DNA of 64,000 nucleotides from Amphirosellinia nigrospora (Eukaryota; Ascomycota; Sordariomycetes; Xylariales; Xylariaceae). A model generated the notes under the pieces. That model saw nothing but the letters and a program-made list of their open reading frames with translations. It was not told where the DNA came from and did no database searches. The position numbers were made by a program, and so were the translations under genes. The DNA lies in contig SCHM01000003.1 in NCBI GenBank assembly GCA_004123355.1, positions 7,149,058 through 7,213,057 of the forward strand, given 5' to 3'. This document shows positions 1-12,480 of this stretch, piece by piece (positions within the stretch are counted from its first letter, which is position 1; every line of letters starts with the position of its first letter).

Positions 1-475
1 TGAGATTCTGTGTTAAACACGAACTACAAGAACTACAATGGACTAAGAAAAAAGAATTGACTGGAACCTAGGATTGATAGTTATTAAAATGATCTCAAAA
101 TAGCAGGCCAATTTGTTGTTGGTACGTCTTGCATAACCAAGTCGGACCCCTGTCAGCGCGCGACCGATCGCCCTTCACAGCCTACCTTGCCTCAGTCAGC
201 GGGTGCGATATCACCTTTAGGGAGATGCCTCCGTTAATTATCGCATTGGTGTCGCGCTACTAGGCGTCAGTGTGTCAATGTCAACAATAAGATGACGGTT
301 AGACTTCACTCTTCGACGAGCTTAGTGCACGGGCTGCCAACAGCTATTAGGATCAACCCCCTTCGACGAAGGCGTCCTCCCAAAGCGAATTCTCCCAAAC
401 AAGCATTTCCGACACTTCCACCGCCTATTTACCCGAGCCGCGCCGAAATACCCCAGAGCAAGTGAGAAGCGATAA
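1..475. other. intergenic, no gene seen
   Basis: No frame in this stretch reads as a recognisable protein. It lies just upstream of the NACHT-WD40 remnant and does not contain the NACHT domain that such a gene should have on this side. Confidence 0.5.
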
Positions 476-2974
476 AGTAGAGGCACAAAAAACAGACATA
501 GACGTCTACTAGCGCAGAAACGCCAAGCGCAGGCAAGTTCATCCCTCCTCGATTATGCGATTACTCAATTTTCCGAACATATCCTCAGTTCTTCGGCTGA
601 AAGCGACAAACTATTTGTGTCTTTAAATCGATTTCTATGCACAACAGTGCTTAATTGGATCGAGAGAATCGTTACTAGAAAGAGCCTCCATTTCCTGATC
701 AAGGTTGCGAGAAATTTCAAAGCATACCTTGATCGACGAGCAAAATACCGCTCGCCTTTGAACCACCGCGTTAACACAGTAGCATGTTGAGCATCAGACC
801 TGAGCCAGTTAGTTACGAAGTTTGGAGGAGCATTGGTATTACAACCTCAATCTATCTATTTCCTTATACCGCCGCTTTGTCCGAATGAAACTGCTATCTT
901 TAAACAGTTTGGCCGGTCTCCTGACGGCCTGAAGCTTTCGGGTTTTACCAACCAGGATTGGGACGATTGCGTTGCCACAATACACTTCGAGAATGACACA
1001 GCTGCTACAGTCACATGCGATGATCGTAACATTGCGGTTGGCTTCGAGCTTGGAAACATACAACTCTACACCCACGGTAGCTATGAAAAGGGGCTGACAA
1101 TACGGCACACGTACCCAATAGAGCGCCTGGCTCTCGACCCTTCTGGGACCCTTATCATTTCAGCTAGTGCCAAATACATTGCAGTCTGCGGCCGTGATGG
1201 AAACATACTCTGGAGGCAGCGGCTTAGAAGCCGCTGCATCTTGCTCACGGCCACCTCTTCTATTATTATATGCGTCGTCATGTCGGGGAAAGCTATCTGG
1301 TGGGATATTGCGACTGGGGAGCAGCTGGAGCATCATGATTATGCCTACCAGCCTCCGGAGTCGCTAGGTCAATTATCTACAGCACCTAGCAAGGCACCTT
1401 TCATAGGGTCATTCGATCCAGGCCTAGAGCTTCTAGCCCTCGCTTATCGAACTGGCCCGATTTGCATATATGAACTGCAGACCCACGAATGGATCGCTTG
1501 GGCTGTTGATGATAACTCCAGAAATGTCACTCATCTCGTGTTTAACCCAAACCCGGACGTCAACTTGCTCCTGGTCGCGTATGATGATTCGCACATGTCT
1601 TTGTATGAATCGTGGTCTGGCACGTTTTTACACTCGCAACAGCCGGATACCAGTGCGGTCCTACAATCTGTGGCATGTTCCCCCGATGGTCGTACGTTTG
1701 GTACTGTGGACACGCAGGGCAATCTTAGAGTTTGGGATTTCGAATCGCTCACTATCCTCTATCATGTTCTCACCCCAACGAGCTCATTTCGAATCCTCAA
1801 CTTCACATCAGATGGTTTCAACCTCCTTGACACTGTCGATCAGGAAATGAGGATTTGGGCGCCCTCCACGCTGGTTCGAAAGACAGTCGAGGAGGAAGGT
1901 AGCATAAGCGACCAAGCTCCCGTTCTGCCAGTTACGGCGGGACAGTATGAAAGTTTTCGGTCGGCAAAGCTGCGAGCAGCTGTTATTGGAGAAGATAGGC
2001 CAATTCTAGTTGCGGAAAATCACAACGGAGATGTCATGATTTACGACCAAGATGGCCATCAGACTGCGGTTTTGTATTCCCACCCCCACTCCGTCGTAAA
2101 ATGCTTGGCTCTATCCAATGGCCATGACATTGCATCGTGCGATACCAACGGTGCTATGCAAGTTTGGCAATTGGATACGTCTCAATCGCCCATCGCACGG
2201 GTTACCGAGAAGAGACTTCGCGATCAGTTCAAAACAGCTATCTATGAAATGCTCTTCGACGACGAAGGCAAATACCTCCTCGTTTCCACGATGGATTTCG
2301 ATCGCGTCTACGAGGTCGCGACTGGCAAAATCGTGGGCTCATTAGAATTTCGAGCTCACGACCGCCAAGTCTGGCCATGGGTTCACTTGCCTCCATCTAC
2401 CGTTCCCGGCAGGTTTGTGTTGATCTGCGATGGCAAAGTTACGTCCTACCTCGCCACGACTTTCCCATCTAAACTTGAGAGCAGCCATTTGAAGCTCGAA
2501 ATGAGAGTCGACTCCGGTTTCAATTTAACTGCGATTAACTCTATCTCAATCAATTTGGAGACATCATCCTTAATTATCGATGTTCGCCAGAGTCGTGGGT
2601 ATCTCACCAGCTCTGCACTGTTAGTTTTCCAAGTGCCCGAGCTTTTCGATCCAACGCGACCCACAGTGCACGTCCAAACGCCACGATTTCTATCGTCTAG
2701 CTATTACATGCATTTGCTTGGAATTGACCAGGCTGGTTCCAGACTCGTTTTTCTACACAAGAATTCGTGGGTCTATTCTGTGAAGATCTCTCAACTGACC
2801 GATAATACTTACATACGACATTTTTTCGTGCCGCATGAGTTTACGACGAGAGCGAGAGATATCCACCCCTTGTTTACAAGAGAAAAAGCACTTATTTTTG
2901 CCCTCTATGACAAATTGGCTGTCATAAAGAACGGCTTGGTGTTCGAGGAGACAATCACGCGGGATGGAGATTGA
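476..2974 (+). pseudogene. 5'-truncated NACHT-WD40 (NLR) gene remnant
   Basis: The frame is open from about 476. It carries the linker typical of fungal NACHT-WD40 receptors (LLDYAITQFSEHIL, LFVSLNRFL, LNWIERI, FKAYLDRRA), then a single in-frame TGA at 788-790, then an uninterrupted stretch of about 725 codons. The first residues after the TGA (LVTKFGGALVLQPQSIYFLI, then PPLCP and QFG) match the usual entry to the WD40 propeller in this family. WD-like blades follow, such as CSPDGRTFGTVDTQGNLRVWD near 1676-1740 and AMQVWQL near 2155. NACHT-WD40 proteins are STAND receptors in which the NACHT ATPase oligomerises after ligand binding by the repeats. Here the effector and NACHT portions are missing, so it is a remnant or a strongly altered gene. 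The TGA cannot be spliced out: the only local GT..AG interval is 19 nt. The long intact WD40 frame suggests recent decay or a real stand-alone WD40 protein starting after 790. Confidence 0.75.
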
Positions 2975-3137
2975 GATTCAATCGTTGAAGAACTGCTTAA
3001 CCCAAATGATGGCATTAATCATTGGCGATAGATCTTGGTAATTACCCGTAAGGGTCTAAACCCAGGTTAGGAAGAAAATTCAAAACACTACCTAGCCAGA
3101 TAGCTACCTAGTTGGGGAACGATACTAAATGCATTAA

Positions 3138-4285
3138 TCAATTCCAGGTGTAAAACTCATTAAAGTAAAACATGGCTTTGTTGCTCTCATCCGCATATCT
3201 CCATCTTAATGAAGGAACGCTTTTGTGTAGCCTCGCCCCTGCTTCTGATCTGATACCAAAGTTCTCCTGCAGCACAGAAATCGCCTCCAGGACAGTGTCG
3301 CTAGGTTCCCAGATCGTGACCTGGGGCAAACTCCACACCTGGGCTTCTTCGACAGCATCCAAAAGCATAGCTACAAGGGCACTGCTCTGAGTCTGGTTTG
3401 TTTCTGGAGGAACCCTAATTCTTTGTATAGCCAACTGTTGTTTACGGAAATCGTGGGCCCAATATAGCCAAGCATCAGCACTCTTACAGACGCTTCCGCG
3501 ACTTTGTGGTGACGTGCCATTTATCTTGGTACACACGAAGTCGCTTGCGTCGTGGAACCAGGTTATGAGGTTGTCAGTCGGCAGCACACACACTTGAGAT
3601 TCACTAGGCTTTGGTAGAAGGCTGTCCATGCGGTATTCGACATCTCTCACATCCCGGGCGCAGAGCTCCGGTATCTCTACACTCAATAATGAACGTGTCC
3701 CTGGTAGTTGGTCACGATCTGCCGCAAGAGAGAAATTAACCGGCCACGACAAAGAAGCCTGGTATGCAGCCATCTTCTTCCACCCTCTGCGGTCGTAGAA
3801 CTGCGAGATGCTATCAGTCTCACAGTATGTATACATGAGACGTTGGACTAGATACTGACATCTCCGATACTCGTGTAGAGCATACTCGCAGCAGCATCGC
3901 CAGGGCCGTCCAGCCAGCGACTCACATATTCCAAGAGTCTAGACGCCATCCCTTGGTTTCGATACTCGGGGTGCGTGACGACGCTCGCGATACAGTATCC
4001 TTTCCCTCGGCTGGTCCCCGAGACATGCCTGATGACGAGCTCTCTGGGGATGGTCTTGCATGTCGCGAGAACTTGGGTTGGGTCGTGAGCAAGTGACAGG
4101 CACCATATGCGCCAGCCCAGATGCGGGTATTCCACTTGGTTAAGGTAATCATCTACAGTCAGCGGCTTGCCGAACTCAGCTCCCGCCAGCACGCGACATG
4201 AAACTATTTGCTCGGGGCTTGCTTCCTCGAAAACGACGGTGGCCTCGCCATCCCAGTTTTTTATGGTGAATGTAAATTCGTCCAT
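3138..4285 (-). CDS. LYC1-like GNAT N-acetyltransferase
   Basis: Two exons, 3860-4285 and 3138-3800, are joined over a 59-nt intron (3801-3859, donor GTCAGT, acceptor CGCAG) and give about 362 residues with no breaks. The N-terminal half has the GNAT acetyl-CoA motif (IASVVTHPEYRNQGMASRLL), and the splice restores the continuous motif LYTSIGD-FYDRRGW that precedes the second half in fungal LYC1-like proteins. These are related to yeast lysine acetyltransferase LYC1, and length and architecture fit. The start chosen is the ATG of MDEFTFT at 4285, in a good context (GACCATGG); an upstream TTG-started extension has no family support. Substrate is not predictable. It is convergent with the WD40 remnant and divergent from VPS35. 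This is one of the few conserved genes here without frame breaks. Confidence 0.82.
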
Positions 4286-4862
4286 GGTCACTTGTTTCGC
4301 GGCGGGAAGTTGACCAGAAGACCAAGTATATTTATATCTATAAGAGTATACTACTCGGCCTAACTCGTCTGAGGGAATAGGTACAATGTACATAGTATAT
4401 GCGCTGTTGTTCTTGGCGAAGTAAGTACCTAGAGGGGAGAAACCCCTTAGCATGTGTTAGCGTGTGCGTAGCATCTTCAACACCCACTATCTACGCTGTG
4501 GCTCGAGCGCACGGCATGACAGCAGGCTAGACAGGGGGGAGAGCTATCCGCTGTAAGTGCGTGCTCCGTTGTCGTAACACTGCATCGCCCAAGCTTCGAA
4601 TTGAATCTGTCCCACGCACGCTACCTCGCTACAACCTTCACCTCGCCTCGCTCACCTCACCTCCGCTCTTCTCCTTTCACCTCCCTCGCCTACCTTCTTA
4701 CGCACTGCGGGTGATCTGCATCTAGAGAGGCCATCGCCCATGCCAGTCCAATGACCTATGAGACGACTGCCTAACGATTGCGCGCGCGCTTGCAAACCGT
4801 TGATTCGCTCGATATCTCGACATCTCGACATCTAGCCATACAGATCACCACTCTCCAAGGTC
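4286..4862. promoter_or_regulatory. shared upstream region of LYC1-like gene and VPS35
   Basis: A 577-bp region between two divergently transcribed genes. It holds a long pyrimidine-rich tract on the + strand (about 4625-4700, repeats of CTCACCTC type), common just upstream of housekeeping genes in filamentous fungi. No specific factor site can be named. Confidence 0.5.
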
Positions 4863-7715
4863 ATGTCCAACCCACCGGCGCCGCCTGAGGATCAGGCGAG
4901 GCTGCTCGAGGATGCTCTAATTGCCGTGCGCCAACAGACGGCCCTCATGCGCAAATGCCTCGAGGCGCCTGGCAAGCTCATGGACGCCCTGAAGTGTTGG
5001 TATGTCGACTCCCTCCCTCCACCCCCCTTACGTCACCTAGGCACCCGGCTAACCTTGTACCTACTCGCCTCGTAGCTCGACCCTCGTCTCCGAGTTACGC
5101 ACGAGTAGCCTGGGCCCGAAGCAATACTACGAGCTCTACATGGCCGTCTTCGATGCCCTGCGCTACCTATCCGTGCATCTCAGGGAGAACCACCCCACAA
5201 CCACCTCCGACCTCTACGAGCTTGTCCAGTATGCCGGCAACATCGTCCCGCGCCTATACCTTATGATTACTGTCGGGACGGCGTACATGTCTGTTCCCGA
5301 CGCCCCGTCAAGGAGCTGATGAAGGACATGATGGATATGACCCGTGGTGTCCAACATCCTATCCGCGGATTGTTCCTGCGCTACTACCTGTCTGGCCAGG
5401 CGAGAGACTACCTACCCGTCGGCGATGGCGATGGACTGGAAGGGAATCTACAGGATCCATTAGCTTCATCCTCACCAACTTCGTCGAGATGAACAAGCTC
5501 TGGGTGCGCCTACAGCATCAAGGCCACTCGAGAGAACGAGAGCAGCGCACGAGGGAGCGCAAGGAACTACAGCAACTAGTCGGAAGTAATATCGTGCGAT
5601 TGAGTCAATTGGTTGACCTAGAATCCTACAAAAATGGTATCTTAGCGCCCTTGCTTGAACAAGTCGTGCAGTGTCGAGATGTCCTGGCCCAGGAATACCT
5701 GTTGGAGATCATCACCCAGGTCTTTCCCGACGAGTTTCACTTCACACCTTGGACCAATTCCTTGGCGCCGTCTCGCGACTGAATCCCACGTCAATGTCAA
5801 GGCAATCGTCATCGGGCTGATGGACAGGCTCTCCGCCTACGCGGAGCGAGAGTCGCAGCAGAACGTGACGGAAGACAAGGCGAAGTTGGAAGAGGAAGCT
5901 CTGGCCGAACTCCTGGAAAAGATCCGGATAGGGAAGGAAGAGCAGAAGTCGAAGCCTGCGGCCGTAGATTCCGCAGCTGAGCCGAATGGTGACCAGTCAA
6001 ATGGCGAAGCCGCCGCAGATACCGAAGCTGCCTCTACGGAACCCGAACCGGCACCGTCGGTCGCCGACACCGAGGCGACTGCGGTTGATAAGGAGCAAGA
6101 ACAGCCTACGCCGACATCCGGCGGTGAACGTGGTATTCCACAAGATGTTAAGCTCTACGAGATTTTCTTTGAACAAGTCAATAACCTCGTCAGCGCACAG
6201 CATTTACCCATCCAGGATACCATTGCTTCGCTCGGCTCATTGACAAACTTGGCCCTAAACATTTACCCCACCCGGCTGGATTACGTCGACCAGATTTTGA
6301 ATATGCCAACCGGAAAGTCAAGGAGCACGCCAATAGCCCGGATCTTCACTCGCCCCCCGCCCAACACAGCCTACTCGCACTACTGCAGGCGCCTATCAAG
6401 AGATATGCATCTCTCTTCACTGCCCTTTCTCTTCCGACTTACGTCCCCCTTGTCCAGTCCAGACCTACCCCACGAGAAGAGCCGTCGCTGGTGAAGTGGC
6501 TAGGACCCTGTTGCGAGACCAGATTTCCATATCAACAACAACTCAACTAGAAAATGTTTTGGAGGTACTGAAAGTTCTGATTAAGGAAGGCTCACAGCAG
6601 CCGTCTGGGTATCCGGGGGGGCCTCAACGTCGCGCTATGAGAACCGATGAGACCATGGAAGAACAAGGCTGGTTAGCAAGGATTGTCCATTTGTTGAATG
6701 GTAAAGACAATGATACCCAGTTCCGCTCCTCCAGCTCGCGCGCACGGCTTATGCCGAAGGTAATGAGCGCATCCGGACGACGACCCCCCTCTTATTACGG
6801 CCGGTATGAAATTAGCACGTCGTTACAAGACACGCGAACACTATGAAGATAACTGGGAAACGCAATCCAATGCCTTGTTCAAGTTCATGCATTCCTCTAT
6901 CTCATCGCTCTACACGAGAGTCAATGGCTCGGGCGCGGCCGAACTAGCTCTTCGTCTCTTTTCGGCATGTGGACAGACGGCGGATATGGTCGGCTTCGAG
7001 GAGGTTGCGTACGAGTATTTTGCCCAGGCATTCACGGTATACGAGGAGGCCATTTCCGACTCGAAGGCGCAGTTTCAGGCCGTCTGTGTCATCGCCAGCG
7101 CCCTACACCAAACCAGAAATTTCGGGAAAGAGAATTATGATACGTTAATCACCAAGTGCGCTTTACACGGCAGCAAGCTCCTCCGCAAACCAGACCAATG
7201 CCGAGCAGTATATTTGGCCAGCCATCTGTGGTGGGCCACACCCATTGCCGCGACCGAGGAATCGGACGAGGGCGTAAGGGCCCCATTTCGCATCTCATTC
7301 TATCTATTCATCTAAGAGTATTGCTGACTGATCGATGTGCTAGCTCTATCGCGACGGCAAGAGAGTTCTCGAGTGCCTGCAACGAGCGCTCCGCGTGGCG
7401 GACTCGTGCATGGAACAGGGGACGTCGATTGAATTATTTGTGGAGATCCTCGATCGTTACGTCTACTACTTTGACCAAGCCAATGAAGCGGTAAGAACCT
7501 GCATCATCTACCTCCACGGTGATGCCGTCAAAACTAACTAAGGCTAGGTGACGACCAAATATATCAACGGACTAATTGAATTAATACACTCGAATCTCGG
7601 CACGAACCAGCAGGACTCTCCCAGCGTCGAGAACAGCAAGCGGCATTTCCGGCATATCCTGGAAAACATTGCGGGGAGACAATATGAGGGCATAGTGTTG
7701 TATCCTCAAAAATAA
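4863..7715 (+). CDS. VPS35: VPS35, retromer cargo-recognition subunit
   Basis: Encodes the alpha-solenoid core of retromer, which with Vps26 and Vps29 recycles cargo from endosomes to the Golgi. The N-terminus ([30 protein letters not shown]) is diagnostic for Vps35 and includes its PRLYLM Vps26-binding motif (near 5253). Family segments then run in order to the C-terminal [10 protein letters not shown]...RQYEGIVL. Introns: 5000-5075, 7274-7343 and 7491-7547 (branch ACTAAC). A low-complexity acidic insert (about 5935-6120) interrupts the solenoid, as in other fungal Vps35. The reading frame is broken about eight times, near 5310, 5455, 5745, 5788, 6305, 6457, 6735 and 6790. Every break fits loss of one base in or beside a short run of identical bases. 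An essential-type conserved gene with this pattern most likely reflects sequence error, but true decay cannot be excluded without reads. Confidence 0.93.
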
Positions 7716-8937
7716 TCAAATAGTTGGTTTTACAATGTAGCCCGAGGGCATGGTCGTCTACCAAGGCGCGCCACGGTGGCGGAATCCAATGAAGAACGGC
7801 CCATGTGTTTGTTAGTCGAACTGACACTTTGAAAGTTGGGGGGCATGCACACTGGCGTGGTATGAACTTTGAGCGATGATGACGAGTTGAGGGAGTGATG
7901 ACGGAGCAGAATTCATGTGTACATATGTATAACTCTTAAAGGTTTGGGACGTTTGACCTATTCGTCTGGCCAAGAGCTAAACCCAACAAAAGAGGATGGC
8001 TACAGTTAATAATGCTTAGGTATGATTCCCCAATTCGATGGCGTTTTATCACGTGTCACGCCATGAAATGCAACATGATAGAATGGTGTTAGCTAGATGT
8101 TGGGGTGTTGCCGCGGGTATACGAAAAGTAGGTAGTGGTGAATAACAATTGGGCAGGTTACTGGTATTTATATGGCTGTTATAAGTTATTATGTAGTTCA
8201 CATCGTCCATGTAGGAAGTTCCTCTTCAATTATTATCTTGCTTGGTACCTTGCTTTGGTAGGTATGATGCTATGTATGACATGTTTGGCGCTTACCAAAG
8301 AGCCCCTGAGTGTGGCGGTGCTAGATGCATCAATTACCAGAAGCGGGCTAAGATGGGACGGTACTTACTACCTTACCTAACTGGAATAAGGGTCCCCCAC
8401 CCGCCAAGCTTTTAGTGTGCTTACCGATCTAGACGGGCGTCGAGACTAACTACGGGCAGACCGGCTCTCGACTTACTTGCGTAACGCCTCAACTGCTCAA
8501 AAGCGACAAACGCAATAAGGCGAACGTGGGCTACCAAGACTAGCCGAGCTTCTCGAGTGTCCCCATTTTGTACGACTTCTTTAATTTAATTCCCGATCGG
8601 ACCTCGATTTGCGACGTCGATGTCAATGTCGAATACACGGTCGAGACGCGCATGCTTAGACTAATGTGCTTTTCTCGCCTTTGCTGATCCTTTCCATTCT
8701 CCTTACTACAGTACTCTCAACCCATCCGCTCCTTTTCATATCGCGTCGATTGACCTTGTCCTGTCTTGTCTCGTCTCGCCGTCCCTCCCGCATTCGTTAT
8801 TATACCCCGCTTGGGTCGGTATTACGCCGTATCGAACGCCACGGCTATCTGCGCCGCCCTCTGGTTTCGTTTGCATTGCCTCCTGGATCCGATGCGGTTG
8901 CATTGAACCATTCCTGATATCATCCGCCGCGAGCACG
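7716..8937. other. intergenic, 3' of VPS35 and 5' of the M28 peptidase gene
   Basis: No convincing coding frame. The last 300 bases are pyrimidine-rich with many TCTC/CCTTT runs and probably hold the promoter and 5' leader of the peptidase gene. Confidence 0.5.
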
Positions 8938-11785
8938 ATGCCGTCCGAGAAGTCCCGCTACGTGCCGGCACCACCTATACCGACCTATGATGAGGCCACC
9001 GCCGGCGATGCCTCGTCATCCCGGTCGCCCTGGCCACCCGCCCCGTCGCCTATAGACACCAGGCCCGACCACGAAACCGAAGCCCAATCCCTCCTCTCTC
9101 ACAACAGACCTCTGAATTCATCGAGGAGGGCGCCCACGGGCTACCGGCCTCCACATGTCGAGACCGACGACGAAGAGTCGGAATGGAGTCTCGATGACGA
9201 CGATAGCGATGAGAACGAAGCAGCCCAGGTGCGGCGTGAGATGCAAGAACTGGAGATCGAAGACCCCCTCGGCGACGATAACTCGAGCACCACGTCCTGG
9301 ACGAAACGGATGGGCTTTTCGCGCTTCTCATTGCCGCGGTGGAAATGGAGGTGGCGTTTGCCGCGGTTAACCGTCCGGCTCCCTCGCCAATCCGATAACG
9401 ACGACGCGAACGGCGACAATGCCGCGGCGAGTGAGACGAGGACGAGATGGCGTTTCCCGACACAGCTCCCGACCATGAACTGGACGGCCGTGACTTGATA
9501 TTGGTCGTCGGCCGGTTACTCGCTCTCGCCGTGGTTCTAGGTACCGTGTACTTACTCTTTGTGAGCGACTTGTTCAGCGGCATGTCCAGACGCCTCAATG
9601 GCCAGATGTTCGACCCCGAGGCCGTGCGCTCATTCGTCCAACTCAACATCGACACGGAACAGATCCGAGATTCGCTGAGACACTTTACAAGTTATGCGCA
9701 TATCGCGGGCACCGAGGGTGACTACGCGCTGGCTATGGATGTGCATAATAGCTTCTTGAAGAATAATTTTGATGGGGTAGCCGTGGATGAGTACTACGTC
9801 TACCTAAACTATCCTAAGAAAGACGGCAGGGCCATCGAGGTCATATCAGCCGATGGAAAGAGGGCTATCTGGACGGCCGACCTGGAAGAGAAGGAAGTGG
9901 GTGGGGAAATGGCTGGCCGCCAGACGTACGCGTTCCATGGTCATTCCAAGTCGGGCGAAGTCAGGGGCCCGCTCATTTATGCGAATTATGGCTCCCGAAG
10001 GGACTTTGAACAACTAGCGGAGAAAGGCATCGACACGAAGGGTGCAATTGCCCTCGTCCGTTACCATGGTACGCAGTCAAGTCTTGCTCTGAAAGTCAAG
10101 GCAGCCGAGCTAGCCGGGTTTGTTGGATGTATCGTCTACACCGACCCTGCCGATGACGGTTTTACCAAAGGCGACCCGGCGCCGAAGGGGCGCACCATGC
10201 CGGCCGACGGTGTCCGGAGGGGCTCGGTAAGCTGTCCAACTGGCTCATGGTGATCCACTTACCCTTTCCGGGAGAGCAAGGAGGACAATCCTCGTCTGTC
10301 CGTCGATCAGGCCAAGGGACTTGTCAATATACCCAGCCTGCCCATTGCCTGGCGAGATGCCAAGGTATTACTACAACACATTGAAGGCTTTGGCAAACCG
10401 TGTCCTAAGAACTGGAAAGGCGGCGTCCTAATGTGAGGTGGTGGACTGGCAATTCATCGTCACCCATCGTACGTACGTCTCCAAAACGAACAGGATGAAA
10501 ACGAAAAGCAGACCATCTGGAATATTTACTTACGGTAAGATCGAAGGATATAGAACAGGGCGAGAAATCTATCATCATCGGCAACCATCGTGATGCCTGG
10601 GCTTTTGGTGCCTCGGACCCAATTCGGGGACCGCCATCATGCTCGAGGTGGCGCGCGTGTTCGGGGAGCTCACGGCTAGAGGCTGGCGCCCCCTGCGCTC
10701 CATCGAGTTCATGAGCTGGGATGCCGAAGAGTTTATTAATATGATAGGCAGTACCGAGTTTGTCGAAAAGAACCTCGAAGCTCTACAACGCAGGCCTACG
10801 CCTACATCAACTTGGATGCTGCCATTTCGGGCCGCGATTTCCACGCTGCCGGGTCACCCATGTTTCGCAGATTGGTGACCAAAGTCATCGAGAGGGTCTT
10901 CGACCCTGTAGCCAACGCGACTCTGCTCACCATGTTGGCAGGATCGGAACGCCAACCTCGAGCCCCAGGGTCCGACAGCGAGACTGTGTTCCCTTCCAAG
11001 ACATGGCGGGAACTAGCTCACTCGACATTCGTTTCGAGGGCGCCCACACCCGTCCCATTCGTCCTATGACAACTTTGCGTGGATGGAGTCGGTCGGTGAT
11101 CCCAATTTTGTGTATCACGGTTTTTACTCGGCCAGGTTCTCGCGCTCCTCATCATCGAACTTGCCGACCGTCCGATCCTGCCTTTTCGATATGGGTAAGC
11201 TACGCCTTGGATCTAGGCCGGCATCTCGTCGTCGTGTATTATGGGAGTGGACCGATAAGAATGGTGCTACGAAAGGAGACGACCGGAAAGTCAACCTGGA
11301 CCCGATCAAAAACGCCGTCAACATGTTGAGAAGTCGGTTTCTCAGTTCGAGAAGTGGGAGCCGTTCTGGAACGCGAAGTCCTCGCTTCGAATGGCTGGGA
11401 ACCCGCCGTCTTGGGCGTTCGACGGCTCGATTATAATAATCGCATGGCGGATTCGAAACGGGGTTGCTTGATCTTGAGGCGGGCGGTGTGTAAGTTTCCC
11501 CACTTTGTCTTGTCTCCCTTCCTTCGCCCCCCACTCTTTTGACTGCATCTCATTTGTGGGGAAGTGTATGGCATATGCTAATCGCGCGATAATAGATCCC
11601 AAACCGCACGCAATTCAAACACGTCGTCTTCGGCCCCCAGCTTGGAATGAGCAGGTGACGAGGCGTACTTCCCCGCCATCATGGACGCCGTCGAGGCGCG
11701 CGATTGGAACCTCGCACAAGCACTTGTGGACAAGATCGCAGGGATCATCGATCGGGCTGCCGAAGGGCTTATACCATCGTCATAA
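8938..11785 (+). CDS. M28 peptidase, glutamate carboxypeptidase II / transferrin-receptor-like
   Basis: A type II membrane protein. An acidic, proline/serine-rich cytosolic N-terminus (about 165 residues) is followed by one hydrophobic helix ([15 protein letters not shown], near 9520-9565), a PA insert ([25 protein letters not shown], about 9970-10140), the M28 zinc-peptidase core ([14 protein letters not shown] near 10580 and SWDAEEF near 10718, carrying the expected His/Asp ligands and catalytic Glu pair) and a C-terminal helical dimerisation domain ending in [18 protein letters not shown]. This is the family of human GCPII and yeast Vps70/Tre1, the latter linked to vacuolar sorting and ubiquitin-dependent turnover of membrane proteins. 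An intron near the 3' end is 11490-11595 (GTAAGT, branch GCTAATC). Many one-base frame breaks lie along the gene (first near 9480, several at 10240-10560, more after 10860). All motifs remain readable, so sequence error is the likeliest cause. Confidence 0.85.
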
Positions 11786-12318
11786 GACTACCTACCTACC
11801 TACTACCCAAAGTAACTTTCTCTTATTCATTACTAAATCCCACGTCGACTCCCGGGTTGCTTTCTTTTTTAAATCTCTTAGATGGGGGAAAGGCCTTTGA
11901 GCTATGCATGGTTTGGCGTCCAGGTCTGTTTGTAGTGTTTTTATGTATCTATGTATGTATGTATCTATATGTTCCAGGGAACCAATCACCTAGGCCCAAC
12001 ATGTATTCGCCTACCAGCTTCGGTATATCTCTTGCTGCTCGGCGAGGTTGGGGGTTGGTATATACTGTAATGGTGTAGGTAGATTATTCCCGGGCTTTTG
12101 TTAAAATGGGGAATTGAAGAACTAAAAGTGACGAACCCTGTAACGTTCTACAAGCGCAACCCGATCGGTGATTAATTACAACTATACAAAAAACGTGCGT
12201 GTCGTAAGTACCGTCGCTAATGAATTTACTAGCTATCCTCTTCAAGTCCTTCCTGAGTGACCCGGGAAAGTCTTTACGAGACAGATCTTTCGGTCGCATA
12301 CCCAACTCCAGCCGATGA
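11786..12318. other. intergenic with short microsatellites
   Basis: Contains short tetranucleotide runs: TACC-type (11788-11806) and TATC/TATG-type (about 11943-11972). No gene seen. Confidence 0.5.
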
Positions 12319-12480
12319 ACGACTGACGAAGGTGCGGCGGTTATGTTAAAGCATTTTCATATCAACCAAGGTAGTGAGGAATTATTAAACGCTAGCAGGG
12401 CCGTCAATCTCCTCGGAGGGATACCTATCGCTATTGCACATATTGCGGGCGTGGCTGAGCTAGCTACCTATCTTTCCCCG
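12319..12480 (+). pseudogene. NB-ARC (NLR) domain scrap
   Basis: An open stretch reads TTDEGAAVMLKHF, then EELLNASRAVNLLGGIPIAI and AHIAGVAEL. The order DEGA(A/L)..LK, about 20 residues, then LGG(I/L)P(I/L)A(I/L)..IAG is the GLPL-motif region of fungal NB-ARC ATPases. A stop lies directly upstream and the similarity ends at about 12480, where the sequence turns into TACCTAGGTAGGTACC-type low complexity. No P-loop is visible nearby, so this is an isolated fragment of a former receptor gene. It is called by motif memory only. Confidence 0.5.

Noticed and set aside
788-806. Possible mini-intron (GT..AG) removing the TGA in the NACHT-WD40 remnant
   Set aside because: The interval is about 19 nt, far below the usual lower limit of fungal introns (about 45 nt), and has no branch site.
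9050-9655. 201-codon minus-strand frame across the 5' part of the M28 peptidase gene
   Set aside because: Serine/arginine-rich antisense shadow of an acidic coding region; no family features.
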